From Ferruginibacter sp. (GTDB lineage: Bacteria > Bacteroidota > Bacteroidia > Chitinophagales > Chitinophagaceae), in assembly GCA_025362235.1 (NCBI GenBank), contig JANYGZ010000032.1:1-64000 (forward strand): DNA of 64,000 bases, read 5' to 3'. Under the pieces are notes generated by a model. The model saw nothing but the letters and a program-made list of their open reading frames with translations, was not told the origin of the DNA and did not search any database. Within the stretch, counting starts at the first letter, position 1, and every line of letters starts with the position of its first letter. Position numbers and translations under genes: made by a program. Of this stretch, positions 1 to 10,243 are shown piece by piece.

Positions 1-2
1 TT

Positions 3-3000
3 AACCGGTTTATAAAATATAGTTTTTTTGTATTGTTGGTATCAATACTTTTTTGGGCCTGTACCCAAAACAAAAAACTGCAATCGCCTTTATTTACAAC
101 CCTTGATAGCAGCAATACCCATCTTAATTTTATCAATCAGCTTAAGCCCACCCCTCAGTTCAATTTGTTTAGTTATATGTACTATTATAACGGTGCCGGA
201 ATAGGAGCAGGAGATTTTAATAATGATGGATTGGTTGATCTTTTTTTTACAGCAAACCAGGGGGATAATAAATTATTTTTAAACAAAGGGTCATTAAAAT
301 TTGAGGATGTTACAATAGCTGCTGCCATACCACAAGATAAAGGATGGAGTACGGGCGTATCTGTAATTGACATTAACAATGATGGCCTATTGGATATTTA
401 TATTTGTAAAGTAGGCCATTACAAAACACTAAACAGCAAAAATCAACTGCTTATTTGTAAAGGGATTAATAAACAGGGAATACCATTTTATAAAGACGAA
501 GCAAAAGAATATGGATTAGACTTTACAGGGTTTAGTACTCAGGCAGTTTTTTTTGATTACGATGGAGATGGTGACCTGGATATGTTTTTATTAAATCATT
601 CTGTAAATCATGATGGCAATTACGCCCCAAGAGATAGGTTTTTAAATACATTCGATTCCCTGGCAGGTCAAAAACTTTACAGGAACGATATTAAGAAAGA
701 TGCTTCAGGAAAAACCTCCATATTTTTTACCGATGTTACCAGGCAATCTGGTATTAACGGAAGTAAAATTGGCTATGGGCTTGGTGTAGCTGTTGCTGAT
801 ATTAACCTGGATGGCTGGCCGGATTTTTATGTAGGAAATGATTTTCATGAAAATGATTATCTCTACATCAATCAGAAAAACGGAACATTTAGCGAAGAAA
901 GCAATAAAAGATTGATGCATACCAGCCAGTTTAGTATGGGGGTTGATGTGGCGGATGTAAATAATGATGCCTATCCTGAAATAATCTCCATGGATATGCT
1001 TCCGTACGATCCTTATATCCTTCGCCGTTCATTGGCAGAAGACGATTATAATATTTTTCAGCAAAAAATTTTGTTTGGATATAATTACCAGTATGCCCGC
1101 AATAATTTACAATTAAACAGGCGCAACGGCATGTTTAGCGAAACGGCACAGTATTCGGGAGTATATGCCACCGACTGGAGCTGGTCGTGCCTTTGGATGG
1201 ATTTTGATAATGACGGAACTAAAGATCTTTTTATTTCTAACGGCATCCCCAAAAGAATGAATGACATTGATTACATCAATTTTGTTTCAAGTGATGAAGT
1301 GCAGCAAAAACTCATAAATAACGGCATGGTCGATAAGGATATGAGCCTGCTTAATAAATTTCCTGAAATTAAAATTCCCAATAAATTTTTTTCTAACACC
1401 GGCAATTTAATTTTTAAAGATGTAACAGATAGTATTGAAAATAATCCAGCTTCTTTTTCTAACGGGGCTGTGTATGCGGATCTTGATAATGATGGCGACC
1501 TGGATATTGTGGTTAATAATATTAACGATCCGGTTTTAATATATAAAAATACGGCCAATGATAAAAAAGATAAACCGTACGCCACCATAAAATTAAAAGG
1601 CTCCGAAAAAAATATTAATGCAATTGGTGCCAAAATAGTTTTATTCGCAAATGGCGGTATAAGAACTTATGAAAATAATCCCGTACATGGATTTCAATCA
1701 AGTATGCTGGAGCCTGTTCTTATTGGACTGGATAAAACTAAGGTTGATTCTGCATTTTTAATATGGCCAGATAATACATACCAGCCTATAGAAATAAAAG
1801 CTAATCAGCATTTATCATTTTCATATACATCAAACCTGCCAAAATATAATTATACATCACTAACAAGTTATTATAAACCGTCAACAAATAGCCTGGAAGA
1901 TATTACTTCGACAACAGGATTGAATTACAGGCATTTTGAAAACCCCTTTAACGAGTTTGACAGGGAACCGCTTCTTCCCCACATGGTATCAACGGAAGGG
2001 CCTGCATTAGCCATTGCCGATATTAATCATGACGGGTTGGAGGATATTTTTATTGGGGCATCAAAAACCTGTCATAACGCCGTTTTTCTTCAAACACCAG
2101 AAGGAAAATTTATCAAAACATCCCAACCAGAAATGTTGCAGGATAGTATGTGGGAAAATGTAGATGCAACCTGGACTGATGTGAATAACGATGGTAATAT
2201 TGATTTAATTATAGCAACTGGTGGCAATGAATACTATGGTAAAGAATCTCATTTACTGCCTCTTTTATATCTTAATGACGGCAAAGGTAACCTTACCAAA
2301 AAAACAGATGCCTTTACAAATATTTATACTACGCAAAGTACGGTAGCGCCTTATGATTTTAATGGAGATGGCTTTGTAGACTTATTTATTGGCGGCCGGG
2401 CAGAACCTTGGAACTACGGCAAAATGCCCCGATCCTTCTTATTGCAAAATGACGGAACAGGAAAATTTACAGATGTAACAGCAAAATATTCAATTGATTT
2501 ATTACAACCGGGTATGGTAACCTGTGCACAATGGTTTGATATTGATAAAGATGGTGATAAGGATTTGGTTCTTTGTTATGAATGGGGTGGTATTGATGCG
2601 TATATCAATAATAAAAGTGGATTTTTAAGAAAAGTGATTTGTGATAAAAAAGGATGGTGGAATTTTATATTGCCCTGTGACCTTGACAACGATGGTAATA
2701 TCGATTTAATTGCTGGCAACTTTGGCTTAAACAGCCGATTGAAAGCCTCAGAAAAAGAACCCGTTATTCTTTATTATAATGATTTTGATGACAATGGTAA
2801 AAAGGAACAGGTGCTTACTTATTTTGTTGATGGTAAAGAAATTCCTTTTGCAACCAAGCAGGAGCTGGAGAAACAGATGCCTTTTTTAAAGAAGAAATTT
2901 TTATATGCAGAAGATTTTGCAAAATCATCACTCAATTCTCTTTTTGGAGCTGATAAAATTGATGGTTCAGATAAATTAACCGCCAACTTTTTTTCAAATG

Positions 3001-3350
3001 CAGTATTGATGAATAAAGGCGGTATGCAATTTGAAACCATAGCTTTACCATTTGAAGCACAACTAAGTTCTTTAAAAGATGCAGTGGTGGTAAATGCCAA
3101 TAACGATGCCCTTCCGGATATATTGATTATGGGAAATTATTATGAGAATAGCATTGAATTAGGAAGGCAGGATGCTGATTTTGGAACAATATTGATTAAT
3201 AAAGGTCAAGGCAGGTTTGCTGCTGAAACAGTAAATGGTTTGGCAATAAAAGGGCAGGTAAGACATATAAAGCCGATCGAACTTAACAATCAAAAGGCAT
3301 TTGTTTTGGCAAGGAACAACGACAGCACAATGGTTGTAAAATTTAAGTAA
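3..3350 (+). CDS. FG-GAP/VCBS repeat protein with ASPIC/UnbV domain, 5' truncated
   Basis: This is a large, probably surface-exposed lipoprotein built of FG-GAP/VCBS calcium-loop repeats. I count about thirteen D-x-[DN]-x-D-G-type loops (for example DFNNDGLVD, DYDGDGDLD, DLDNDGNID) spread over the whole length. An ASPIC/UnbV-like domain lies at about residues 528-590, counting from base 33. The frame is open to the left edge: from base 3 it reads a hydrophobic stretch ending in LFWAC-T, which looks like a lipobox. The TTG at base 33 is therefore probably not the start, and the true ATG is likely just outside the window. Proteins of this family are often neighbours of vanadium haloperoxidases in Bacteroidota (from memory), and three such genes lie 12-21 kb downstream. 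The ligand is unknown. The gene ends 9 bp from the convergent next gene. Confidence 0.85.
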   Translation, partial: NRFIKYSFFVLLVSILFWACTQNKKLQSPLFTTLDSSNTHLNFINQLKPTPQFNLFSYMYYYNGAGIGAGDFNNDGLVDLFFTANQGDNKLFLNKGSLKFEDVTIAAAIPQDKGWSTGVSVIDINNDGLLDIYICKVGHYKTLNSKNQLLICKGINKQGIPFYKDEAKEYGLDFTGFSTQAVFFDYDGDGDLDMFLLNHSVNHDGNYAPRDRFLNTFDSLAGQKLYRNDIKKDASGKTSIFFTDVTRQSGINGSKIGYGLGVAVADINLDGWPDFYVGNDFHENDYLYINQKNGTFSEESNKRLMHTSQFSMGVDVADVNNDAYPEIISMDMLPYDPYILRRSLAEDDYNIFQQKILFGYNYQYARNNLQLNRRNGMFSETAQYSGVYATDWSWSCLWMDFDNDGTKDLFISNGIPKRMNDIDYINFVSSDEVQQKLINNGMVDKDMSLLNKFPEIKIPNKFFSNTGNLIFKDVTDSIENNPASFSNGAVYADLDNDGDLDIVVNNINDPVLIYKNTANDKKDKPYATIKLKGSEKNINAIGAKIVLFANGGIRTYENNPVHGFQSSMLEPVLIGLDKTKVDSAFLIWPDNTYQPIEIKANQHLSFSYTSNLPKYNYTSLTSYYKPSTNSLEDITSTTGLNYRHFENPFNEFDREPLLPHMVSTEGPALAIADINHDGLEDIFIGASKTCHNAVFLQTPEGKFIKTSQPEMLQDSMWENVDATWTDVNNDGNIDLIIATGGNEYYGKESHLLPLLYLNDGKGNLTKKTDAFTNIYTTQSTVAPYDFNGDGFVDLFIGGRAEPWNYGKMPRSFLLQNDGTGKFTDVTAKYSIDLLQPGMVTCAQWFDIDKDGDKDLVLCYEWGGIDAYINNKSGFLRKVICDKKGWWNFILPCDLDNDGNIDLIAGNFGLNSRLKASEKEPVILYYNDFDDNGKKEQVLTYFVDGKEIPFATKQELEKQMPFLKKKFLYAEDFAKSSLNSLFGADKIDGSDKLTANFFSNAVLMNKGGMQFETIALPFEAQLSSLKDAVVVNANNDALPDILIMGNYYENSIELGRQDADFGTILINKGQGRFAAETVNGLAIKGQVRHIKPIELNNQKAFVLARNNDSTMVVKFK

Positions 3351-3359
3351 ATGAATCCA

Positions 3360-4295
3360 CTATTGAAAAACCGGGTAATACAACCGGGTAACCCATTTAG
3401 TGGAATCTGTTTCTGTTAAGCGGTCAGTCACTAAAGATTGAAAAGAAATGGCGGGGGAATTTTTTTTATAATCCCTGAAATAATTTGTCAGTTCCTCCTC
3501 ACCTTTCACAACGCTGTAAGCCCCACCCTTAACATCTGCTGTTAGTATAAATCCTAAATGCATGTGCTTAAGCTCAAATCGGGCTTCTGCGGGCAAGTCG
3601 CTTTTTGTCGGTAGCGCCACCATTGCTTCAAAAACAGCCTGACCCTCTTTTTCTACATGAAGCATTGGATAGCCTGCCTGCTGCCCTCCCTTTTTTTGAA
3701 TGTACTCTTTTACTGATTGAACCATTCCGTATATTTCCTGTGTAGAAGGGTATTGTTGAAATGTATTCTTTACAGATATCATGGATGTTTCTGCAACTTT
3801 TTCTGTTGTAATTTTTAAGCCATAAATATTTTCAGGTCTATCAAAATAATTTTTCATACCCCCTAATAAAAGAACTATATTTTTTCTACATTTCCTTAAT
3901 GCAAAATACTGTTCAAATCTTGTTAAAGGGTTTGCTGAATAATTAATGTTGTTGTATATCCATTGAAATTGAGTAGAATCATTTCCGTAGTATATAATTT
4001 GTAAGAATCCTTTTACAGAATCCCCATTATTAAATATGGTTGTTTCAATACCGTTGAGAAGCATTCTATCAATTCTGTAAGTAAAGTTTTGATGGGTATA
4101 AAGTGTATCATTTATTTTTTTCCCTGCCCACCACAATTGCCAATTTTTAACATTGGTTATTTTCCTTGCAGCCCCGCTTTCGGTACAATTAACAATAACC
4201 TTGCAGCCAGTATTTTTGTTAGAAGGGATTAAAAAATAAAGTATACTGGTAATGAGAGCAACAAACAGGCTGACAATTAGAATCCATTTTTTCAT
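3360..4295 (-). CDS. Membrane-anchored SRPBCC / GyrI-like effector-binding protein
   Basis: A 311-residue protein with one N-terminal membrane segment (about residues 4-23). It is followed by a polyketide-cyclase/SRPBCC-like half with the typical 'VKNWQLWW' strand-turn. The C-terminal part resembles the GyrI/AraC effector-binding fold ('HMHLGFI', 'YFRDY' and a final 'LYYPV' strand). This two-domain layout is common in Bacteroidota and is thought to bind small hydrophobic ligands, but no substrate can be inferred. It is convergent with the FG-GAP gene, leaving almost no intergenic space, and has no operon partner downstream. The assignment rests on overall pattern rather than on catalytic residues. 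Confidence 0.6.
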   Translation of the reverse strand: MKKWILIVSLFVALITSILYFLIPSNKNTGCKVIVNCTESGAARKITNVKNWQLWWAGKKINDTLYTHQNFTYRIDRMLLNGIETTIFNNGDSVKGFLQIIYYGNDSTQFQWIYNNINYSANPLTRFEQYFALRKCRKNIVLLLGGMKNYFDRPENIYGLKITTEKVAETSMISVKNTFQQYPSTQEIYGMVQSVKEYIQKKGGQQAGYPMLHVEKEGQAVFEAMVALPTKSDLPAEARFELKHMHLGFILTADVKGGAYSVVKGEEELTNYFRDYKKNSPAISFQSLVTDRLTETDSTKWVTRLYYPVFQ

Positions 4296-4482
4296 GGCAA
4301 AACAATTTTTTGATGTGTAGAGGCAAAATATCCAGCAAATAAAAGTAAACTAATTCAGTAATCATTTTGTAAAATTAAAATACCCCGGATATCTTTTTAA
4401 AATGGCAGTTTGTTTTTTATTGGTTTTTAAATCAGTGCCTAACCAATAAATTATTTAAAACGTGTATATTGATTATAAATAT

Positions 4483-6429
4483 TTAAACGGCTTCCAATAA
4501 ACAAAATGAGTAAGGTTCTATAACCAGGTATTCCTTATCCCTGCCAACTACATATTCCTGTTGCTGCCAATGATCAAATAATAAAGCGGGTGGGTTTCCT
4601 TTTTCCTTTACAGTTTGCCAGTCAACATAGCACATTTCATTTTTTAAATTAAAAAAACAATACAGGCGTTTATCGTCGAGTTGGCGTAAAAAACCAGCTA
4701 CATGGATATTATAGGGCGATAGCCAGGTAAGGTTACTGCAATCTGCCAGCATTGGTAATTTTTTTCGAATGCTATTTAATAGGTGGGTTGCAGAAAAAAT
4801 CCGTTGTTCAATGCTGCCATCAATATCAATATTATTATTTTTTGCCCAATCAATAACCGGCCGGTGCATCCAGCGGTTATCATAACTTTTTGCCGGATCG
4901 GATAAGTAACTATAATCATTTGTATAGCCAACCTCGTCGCCATAAAAAAGCATGGGTAAGCCACCAATAAAAAAACTAAAGGCCTGCATTACAATTATCC
5001 TGTTAATAGCAGTATTTATTTCCTCTTCATTGTTGGTTGCAATAGCTTTTTCAAGCCCGCATAACGAAGCTAATGTACCGCTGATCCTTGCATCCTGTGT
5101 TTTTGGATTTACAGAAAAAAGGGCACCTGTTGCCGGAGAGCCGGGTACATTGCCTGAGTAAAAATCTTTTATAAATTTGCGGTGTTTATAAGGATCAAAA
5201 GAAGCCTGTTGAATCATATAATCATCATAGCCCAAACCAATATCATCGTGGCAACGTGTATAGGTTATCCATGAAGTACCATAAGGTTTTTTTAGCAGCT
5301 CATGTTGCGCAGCAAGCATTACACGTGTATCGCCGGTAGCCAGTGCATCCCACTGCAATGCCATTTGAGTGGCATTATAAGCAAAATCGCATTCTTTAGC
5401 TATGAAATTTCCGGTGCCAAAATAATTCATTATTTCTTTTGGTGCTACAATGGCTTCGCCCAGCAATGCCATACCCGGCGAAGCTACCTGTACACATTGT
5501 TTTAATAAACGCAAAATGGTATGCGCCTTAGGTAAATTCTGGCAGGTAGTTCCTTGCTGTTTCCAGATAAAGGCGGGCGCATCTATGCGTAATACATCTA
5601 TCCCAAGGTTGGCATAAAAAAGAATAATGTCGAGCATTTCTACCAACACTGCAGGATTACCAAAATTAAGGTCCCACTGATAATTATGAAAAACCGTCAT
5701 TACCCATTTATGGCATTCCGGTATATAGGTAAAATTTCCGGGAGCGGTCTCAGGAAAAATATCAGGCATATCCTTTTCAAAAGAATCCGGTATTAACCGG
5801 TCATCATACATATAAAAATAATCCTGGTAATTTTTATCCCCCTGTTTTGCTTTTATGGCCCACTCATGCTGGTGAGAGGTATGGTTAAGCACAATATCTA
5901 TCATTAAATACATATCAGCTTCACTCATCTTTTGTTGCACCGTTTTTAAATTATCCAGACTTCCAAAACGGGCATCTACTTTACTATAATCTGATACGGC
6001 ATAACCACCGTCGCTTTCCCCGGCGGGGCTTTCAAACAAAGGCATCAGGTGCAAAAAATTTACGCCTAATTTTTTAAAGTAACCCAGTTTATCACCAAGG
6101 TTTGTAAGGTTGCCACAAAAATTGTCAACATACAAACTCATCCCGGTTATTTCATTGCTTAAAAACCAAAGCCCTTTTTCAGCTTTCGCAGTATCTCTTT
6201 TTTTTAATGCTATCCTTCTTTTTTTATGTGCAGTAGCAAGGCAATTAATTAAACCATCAAAATGTACAGCAGCTTTGGAATGGTGCTGATACAATTCATC
6301 ATACAATGATTTAATAACAGAAGTATTTGCTATTAAACGGCTGTAAAAAGAAAGATCTGCTTCATCCTTGCCAATTTTTAATTTTAAGAAGGCTGCATTT
6401 ATTTTTTGATGTAATAAATAATCGTACAT
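4483..6429 (-). CDS. Amylosucrase-type GH13 glucosidase/transglucosidase
   Basis: A 648-residue cytoplasmic enzyme of the GH13 amylosucrase group. It would split sucrose, releasing fructose and transferring or hydrolysing glucose. It has the family's helical N-terminal domain (residues 1-90), then a (beta/alpha)8 barrel with 'GGYAVSDY' and 'DIVLNHTS'. The nucleophile is D283 in RIDAPAF, the acid/base is E325 in GEAIV, and the transition-state stabiliser is D395 in CHDDIG. These positions nearly coincide with D286/E328/D393 recalled for the Neisseria polysaccharea enzyme. There is no signal peptide. It is the last gene of a minus-strand run and follows fructokinase by 27 bp, which fits use of the released fructose. 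Hydrolysis versus polymer synthesis cannot be decided from sequence. A weak ATTGGTT/AACCAAT inverted repeat (4419-4447) lies downstream but lacks a U-run. Confidence 0.85.
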   Translation of the reverse strand: MYDYLLHQKINAAFLKLKIGKDEADLSFYSRLIANTSVIKSLYDELYQHHSKAAVHFDGLINCLATAHKKRRIALKKRDTAKAEKGLWFLSNEITGMSLYVDNFCGNLTNLGDKLGYFKKLGVNFLHLMPLFESPAGESDGGYAVSDYSKVDARFGSLDNLKTVQQKMSEADMYLMIDIVLNHTSHQHEWAIKAKQGDKNYQDYFYMYDDRLIPDSFEKDMPDIFPETAPGNFTYIPECHKWVMTVFHNYQWDLNFGNPAVLVEMLDIILFYANLGIDVLRIDAPAFIWKQQGTTCQNLPKAHTILRLLKQCVQVASPGMALLGEAIVAPKEIMNYFGTGNFIAKECDFAYNATQMALQWDALATGDTRVMLAAQHELLKKPYGTSWITYTRCHDDIGLGYDDYMIQQASFDPYKHRKFIKDFYSGNVPGSPATGALFSVNPKTQDARISGTLASLCGLEKAIATNNEEEINTAINRIIVMQAFSFFIGGLPMLFYGDEVGYTNDYSYLSDPAKSYDNRWMHRPVIDWAKNNNIDIDGSIEQRIFSATHLLNSIRKKLPMLADCSNLTWLSPYNIHVAGFLRQLDDKRLYCFFNLKNEMCYVDWQTVKEKGNPPALLFDHWQQQEYVVGRDKEYLVIEPYSFCLLEAV

Positions 6430-6456
6430 ATCTTAATTTCCTGCAAATTTTTTTAT

Positions 6457-7410
6457 TTAATTAAATATATCAGAAGTTAAATGTTTAAAAGCCTCCATAG
6501 CGCCGAGGTATTCGCAGGTTCTGGCACCCGCTTTATTGGCATTTAAAATAACCTGCTTCCATTCGTCTAATCCGAGGTTGATCATTTCCTGTTTTTTATA
6601 ATTACTAATCTGGTATAATACAGCTCCTGTAAAAGCATCACCGGCGCCGGTAGTATCAACAGGCTTTATGGCAATACTTGAAATAATATGGGTTGTACCG
6701 CCAAGACCGAGCATGGTGCCGTCTTTACCAAGGGTAATAGCAAATACAGCGGAGGTTTTTTGAAGAAAGGCAGTTGCTGCTGCATCAACTGTTGCTGCCC
6801 CGGTAAGCATAATTGCCTCTTCGTCGCTTACTTTAAAAAAATGGCAGTGTTCCAGAAAATTCCAGGATTGTTTTATAAAAGAAGCTGTATTGTTTTGAAA
6901 CAACAGGTGACGGTAGTTGGGATCAAAACTGATGAATAATTTTTTATCCAATGAATTTTTCAGCAGGCTGGTGTATGCTCCCTGCAAGTCTCCCGGCAAA
7001 AAACCAGTAGCCGATCCAAAATGTACTATAGAAAATTCATCCATGTTGATGGCATCTATATCTGCTGTATTCAAATGTCCATCAGCCCCACGGTTAAAAT
7101 AAAAATCCCGTTCACCATTTTCCATTAATGATACAAATGCGAAAGTAGTAAAATGATTTTCATCCTGCAGCATGTGTTTGGTACTTACTCCAAAACTTTT
7201 CATAACGGCTACCAGGTGATCACCAAAAGGATCAACACCCACCTTGGCGGCCAATTCCACTTCGCCCCCTAATGCAGCAATAGCAGCCGCTACATTGGTA
7301 GGGGCGCCTCCTGGCTTTTTTAAAAAATTTTCTCCTGCTGATAATGGTTTGCCCTTGTCGGTACAAATCATATCTATCAAAGCTTCACCAATGCAGAGTA
7401 TCTTGCTCAT
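6457..7410 (-). CDS. PfkB-family fructokinase
   Basis: A 317-residue ribokinase/PfkB sugar kinase that probably phosphorylates fructose to fructose-6-phosphate with ATP. It shows the N-terminal 'GGAPTNVA' sugar-binding signature, 'FDPNYR' in the middle, and the C-terminal signature DTTGAGDAF with catalytic Asp258. The length is normal for fructokinases. It sits 27 bp upstream of the amylosucrase gene and downstream of a GPH-type sugar transporter, so the three form an import, cleavage and phosphorylation module for sucrose. Fructose specificity is inferred from this context and from similarity to the fructokinase subgroup. A different hexose remains possible. Confidence 0.85.
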   Translation of the reverse strand: MSKILCIGEALIDMICTDKGKPLSAGENFLKKPGGAPTNVAAAIAALGGEVELAAKVGVDPFGDHLVAVMKSFGVSTKHMLQDENHFTTFAFVSLMENGERDFYFNRGADGHLNTADIDAINMDEFSIVHFGSATGFLPGDLQGAYTSLLKNSLDKKLFISFDPNYRHLLFQNNTASFIKQSWNFLEHCHFFKVSDEEAIMLTGAATVDAAATAFLQKTSAVFAITLGKDGTMLGLGGTTHIISSIAIKPVDTTGAGDAFTGAVLYQISNYKKQEMINLGLDEWKQVILNANKAGARTCEYLGAMEAFKHLTSDIFN

Positions 7411-7531
7411 ATAATTAATAGTTGTTTTGATTGTGAGGATTGCAGGAAAAATTTAAGCATGCAATCAATACTATTGCAGTAGGGATATTAATAAACAATT
7501 TCATAATAATTACTATTTTAATGATTTTGGA

Positions 7532-8878
7532 CTAATCCCCGCCACCTCCTGCCAGGGCGATTTTTCCTGTTGGCTTAGTGCTTTTTATTAATAGGGTTAA
7601 CATGGATGCAATCAATAAAAAAGCAGCACTAAAATAAATAGCGTTTGTAGGCTCTGCATATAGAAAATTGTTAAAGATAAATCCAAAAGTCAAGGAGTAA
7701 ATAAGCATAGGTATTACAATCATCATGTTGATAATGCCCATGTAAACCCCATACCTGCTTTTAGGAATATCGTTTACAATTAATAAATAGGGTACTCCCA
7801 TCATACTTGCCCATGCAATTCCAAAACCTATAAGTGGGATAAAAACAAGATATTTATCATCGATATGGGGAAAAATAAATAATGCTAACGAAGCCATCAA
7901 TAAACAAATACAATGTACCATTTTAGCACCTTTCTTTTTTGCAAACCATACCAATACAAAAGCAGACAAAAAAGTAATAATATTTGTCCACCCGCTAAGC
8001 AAACCACCCCAGCCAACTGCTTCCTGATAAATTTTGTTAGCAGCCGAATTATCTGTGGTTTTAAAAATTGTTTTAGCTATGGTCAAGTCTTTAAAATCCC
8101 AATAACATTTTAAAGCAAACCATTGAAAGAGATACACAAAAAATAGCCTCCACATATTCACAGGCATATCTTTTATGGCATGAAAAATTTCAATAAAGGG
8201 AGTTGATAAACTAACTTTTTTACTTCTTAATTCGGCAAGTTCTGCATCCGTTGGAGGTATTTCAGGTGTTGTTTTATTACTCCATAAAACGCTTGTAATA
8301 CTGCAAAATGCACCAAAGAAAAAAGCTGCATATACCCAATATGGAATTCCATTAGCATTCTGGTTAGTAAAAAAAGGAATTAGTTGAAATAAAAATAAAG
8401 AGAGTGTTGCCAGTGTTTGACCAAAACCCGTAAAAAAACTCTGTGCTAAAAAACCAGTAGGTTGTTGTAAAGGTGAAAGTTTATCAGCGACAAAAGCCCT
8501 GTACGGTTCCATCGCTGTATTATTCGCAGCATCCAAAATCCATAATAAACCAACCGCCATCCATAAAGACTGGCTAAAAGGGAAAACAAACAAACAAATA
8601 CTGCATAGCATTGCGCCTACTAAAAAATAGGGTTTACGCCTACCCCACTTGGGATGCCAGGTTTTATCACTCATTGCACCAATGATTGGTTGTATTAATA
8701 ATCCTGTAATAGGGCCCGCAATCTGCAGTAATGGAAGATCCCCGTTATTTGCTCCTAAAAATTTATAGATGGGGTTTATTGCATTTTGCTGTAACGCAAA
8801 GCTATACTGAATGCCAAAAAAACCGACATTCATATTAATAATTTGCTGAAAACTAAGCGGGGGTTTTGATAAAAGCAT
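7532..8878 (-). CDS. GPH/SLC45-type MFS sugar transporter
   Basis: A 448-residue inner-membrane carrier with about twelve hydrophobic segments. The loop after segment 2 reads '[15 protein letters not shown]', the hallmark of the sucrose/maltose:H+ symporters of the GPH/SLC45 group. It would import a disaccharide, most simply sucrose given the amylosucrase and fructokinase just downstream (gaps of 121 bp and 27 bp). The ATG at 8878 is followed closely upstream by two CG-centred operator-like sites, and the LacI-family gene lies directly upstream. Expression is therefore probably controlled by that repressor. Substrate identity is an inference from context. Confidence 0.8.
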   Translation of the reverse strand: MLLSKPPLSFQQIINMNVGFFGIQYSFALQQNAINPIYKFLGANNGDLPLLQIAGPITGLLIQPIIGAMSDKTWHPKWGRRKPYFLVGAMLCSICLFVFPFSQSLWMAVGLLWILDAANNTAMEPYRAFVADKLSPLQQPTGFLAQSFFTGFGQTLATLSLFLFQLIPFFTNQNANGIPYWVYAAFFFGAFCSITSVLWSNKTTPEIPPTDAELAELRSKKVSLSTPFIEIFHAIKDMPVNMWRLFFVYLFQWFALKCYWDFKDLTIAKTIFKTTDNSAANKIYQEAVGWGGLLSGWTNIITFLSAFVLVWFAKKKGAKMVHCICLLMASLALFIFPHIDDKYLVFIPLIGFGIAWASMMGVPYLLIVNDIPKSRYGVYMGIINMMIVIPMLIYSLTFGFIFNNFLYAEPTNAIYFSAAFLLIASMLTLLIKSTKPTGKIALAGGGGD

Positions 8879-8954
8879 TTGCAGGCAACGTTTAGTGGAA
8901 ATAGTAAAAGTAAGTTAATTATACAATTTCAGGAACTGTTTACAGGCTTGTTTG

Positions 8955-8964
8955 CAAACGTTTG
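8955..8964. promoter_or_regulatory. Candidate LacI-family operator (CAAACGTTTG)
   Basis: CAAACGTTTG is a perfect 10-bp palindrome with the central CG step typical of LacI/GalR operators. It lies in the 122-bp gap between the LacI-family gene and the sugar transporter gene. A second, shorter CG-centred core (AACGTT, 8887-8892) sits 9-14 bp before the transporter ATG. The repressor's hinge sequence and the centred CG agree with known family behaviour. Binding is inferred, not shown. Confidence 0.5.
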
Positions 8965-9000
8965 ATGTGGGCATTTAATAATCTGGCTGAAAAAAAACTG

Positions 9001-9999
9001 TTATAAAGACTGGCCTTCTACAAGATAAGAATCTACATATAATTCCTGGTAGGGCGCATCTTCTTTTACACAAGTCATCATAGCCGATAATGCCAGCACA
9101 CCTAATTTATAGCCGCTTGTTTCCACATAAGTAATTTCAGGAGTGTATAAGGTTGGAAAGAAATTGCTGTTACTTATAGTAATTACCGCAATATCGCCGG
9201 GTACTGAAAGGTTTAGTTCGTGAATAGCTTTCATGGCACTTAATAAAATGATATCAGTCATACAAAAAATAGTGTCTGGCCTGTCGTCATTCTGCAACTG
9301 TTGCTTTATTATTTCTTTGGTATTTTCGTAATGGTTAGTGTGATAAATATTGAGCTTAGGTGCTTTTTTATGTTGCTGAAAAACTTTTTGAAAAGCTTTT
9401 AATCTTTTTTGAGTTATTGACATATTAGGTTCTGCAAATACAGCCAAAACTTTTTTCTTGTTTTTTTTAAGAATGGCCTCTGCTGCAATAGTAGCTGCAG
9501 TTTCGTCTGCAAAACAAACCCTGTTACAATTGTCATTATCCGGCACCCTGTCGAAAAAAATAACAGGGATATTTGATTTGTTTAAGCCCTGAAATAAATC
9601 AAAGTTTGAGGCATTGGGTGTTATACAGGCAAATAAGCCTGCAACCCGTTGCTTTTTGCAATATTTTATATGAGTAGCCTCAATTTCCGGGTTATCATCT
9701 GTTTTTAGGATGATTAATGTATATCCTACTTTTCTGCTTTCAACTTCTACCGCATCAATAAAAGAGGTATAAAACAAATTGCTTACTTCTGGTACTATCA
9801 ATCCAAATATATTACTATGGCTGGTGCTTAACTGAATAGCGAAGGGGTTAGGTTCATACTCCAGCATTTCTGCCAGTTCTTTCACCTTTTGTTTAGTGGT
9901 ATCTGAAATATCAGGATGATCTTTTAATGCCCTTGAAGCAGTAGAGATACTGATATTAAGCAGCTGTGAAATCTTTTTAAGTGTAATAGTATCAGACAT
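9001..9999 (-). CDS. LacI-family transcriptional regulator
   Basis: A 332-residue LacI/GalR regulator. The N-terminal helix-turn-helix reads 'TLKKISQLLNISISTASRAL', followed by the hinge-helix region 'EPNPFAIQLS' and a periplasmic-binding-protein-like sugar-sensing domain (about residues 55-330). I start it at the ATG at 9999 (MSDTITLKK). An in-frame TTG at 10011 would add four residues but is less likely. It is embedded in the disaccharide locus, between the trehalase and the GPH transporter, with the palindrome CAAACGTTTG downstream of it and upstream of the transporter. It most likely represses the transporter-fructokinase-amylosucrase set. The inducer may be sucrose, trehalose or a derivative. 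Confidence 0.88.
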   Translation of the reverse strand: MSDTITLKKISQLLNISISTASRALKDHPDISDTTKQKVKELAEMLEYEPNPFAIQLSTSHSNIFGLIVPEVSNLFYTSFIDAVEVESRKVGYTLIILKTDDNPEIEATHIKYCKKQRVAGLFACITPNASNFDLFQGLNKSNIPVIFFDRVPDNDNCNRVCFADETAATIAAEAILKKNKKKVLAVFAEPNMSITQKRLKAFQKVFQQHKKAPKLNIYHTNHYENTKEIIKQQLQNDDRPDTIFCMTDIILLSAMKAIHELNLSVPGDIAVITISNSNFFPTLYTPEITYVETSGYKLGVLALSAMMTCVKEDAPYQELYVDSYLVEGQSL

Positions 10000-10243
10000 T
10001 GGTGCTGGCAATTAATGTTTGATTGGCAAATTTTTTTGAAGTGTTTCCAAAATGAAATCCCCCCTTTGATATTTATAGTTAATGTCTCCTTCTCATTACC
10101 AAAGTGCCTGCCACATATTTTTGAATTTTATGCGCATCAAAATTTATTATAGTCATTTTAAATAGCTTCCTGTTAAAGGCATTCAATAACAAAGGAAAGC
10201 TGCTTTTATTTTATTACATTCTCTTTTTTAGCTTAGTTTATAA

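Noticed and set aside
4419..4447. ATTGGTT/AACCAAT inverted repeat after amylosucrase as terminator
   Set aside because: The stem is 7 bp with a long loop and no T-run on the minus strand, so evidence is too weak.
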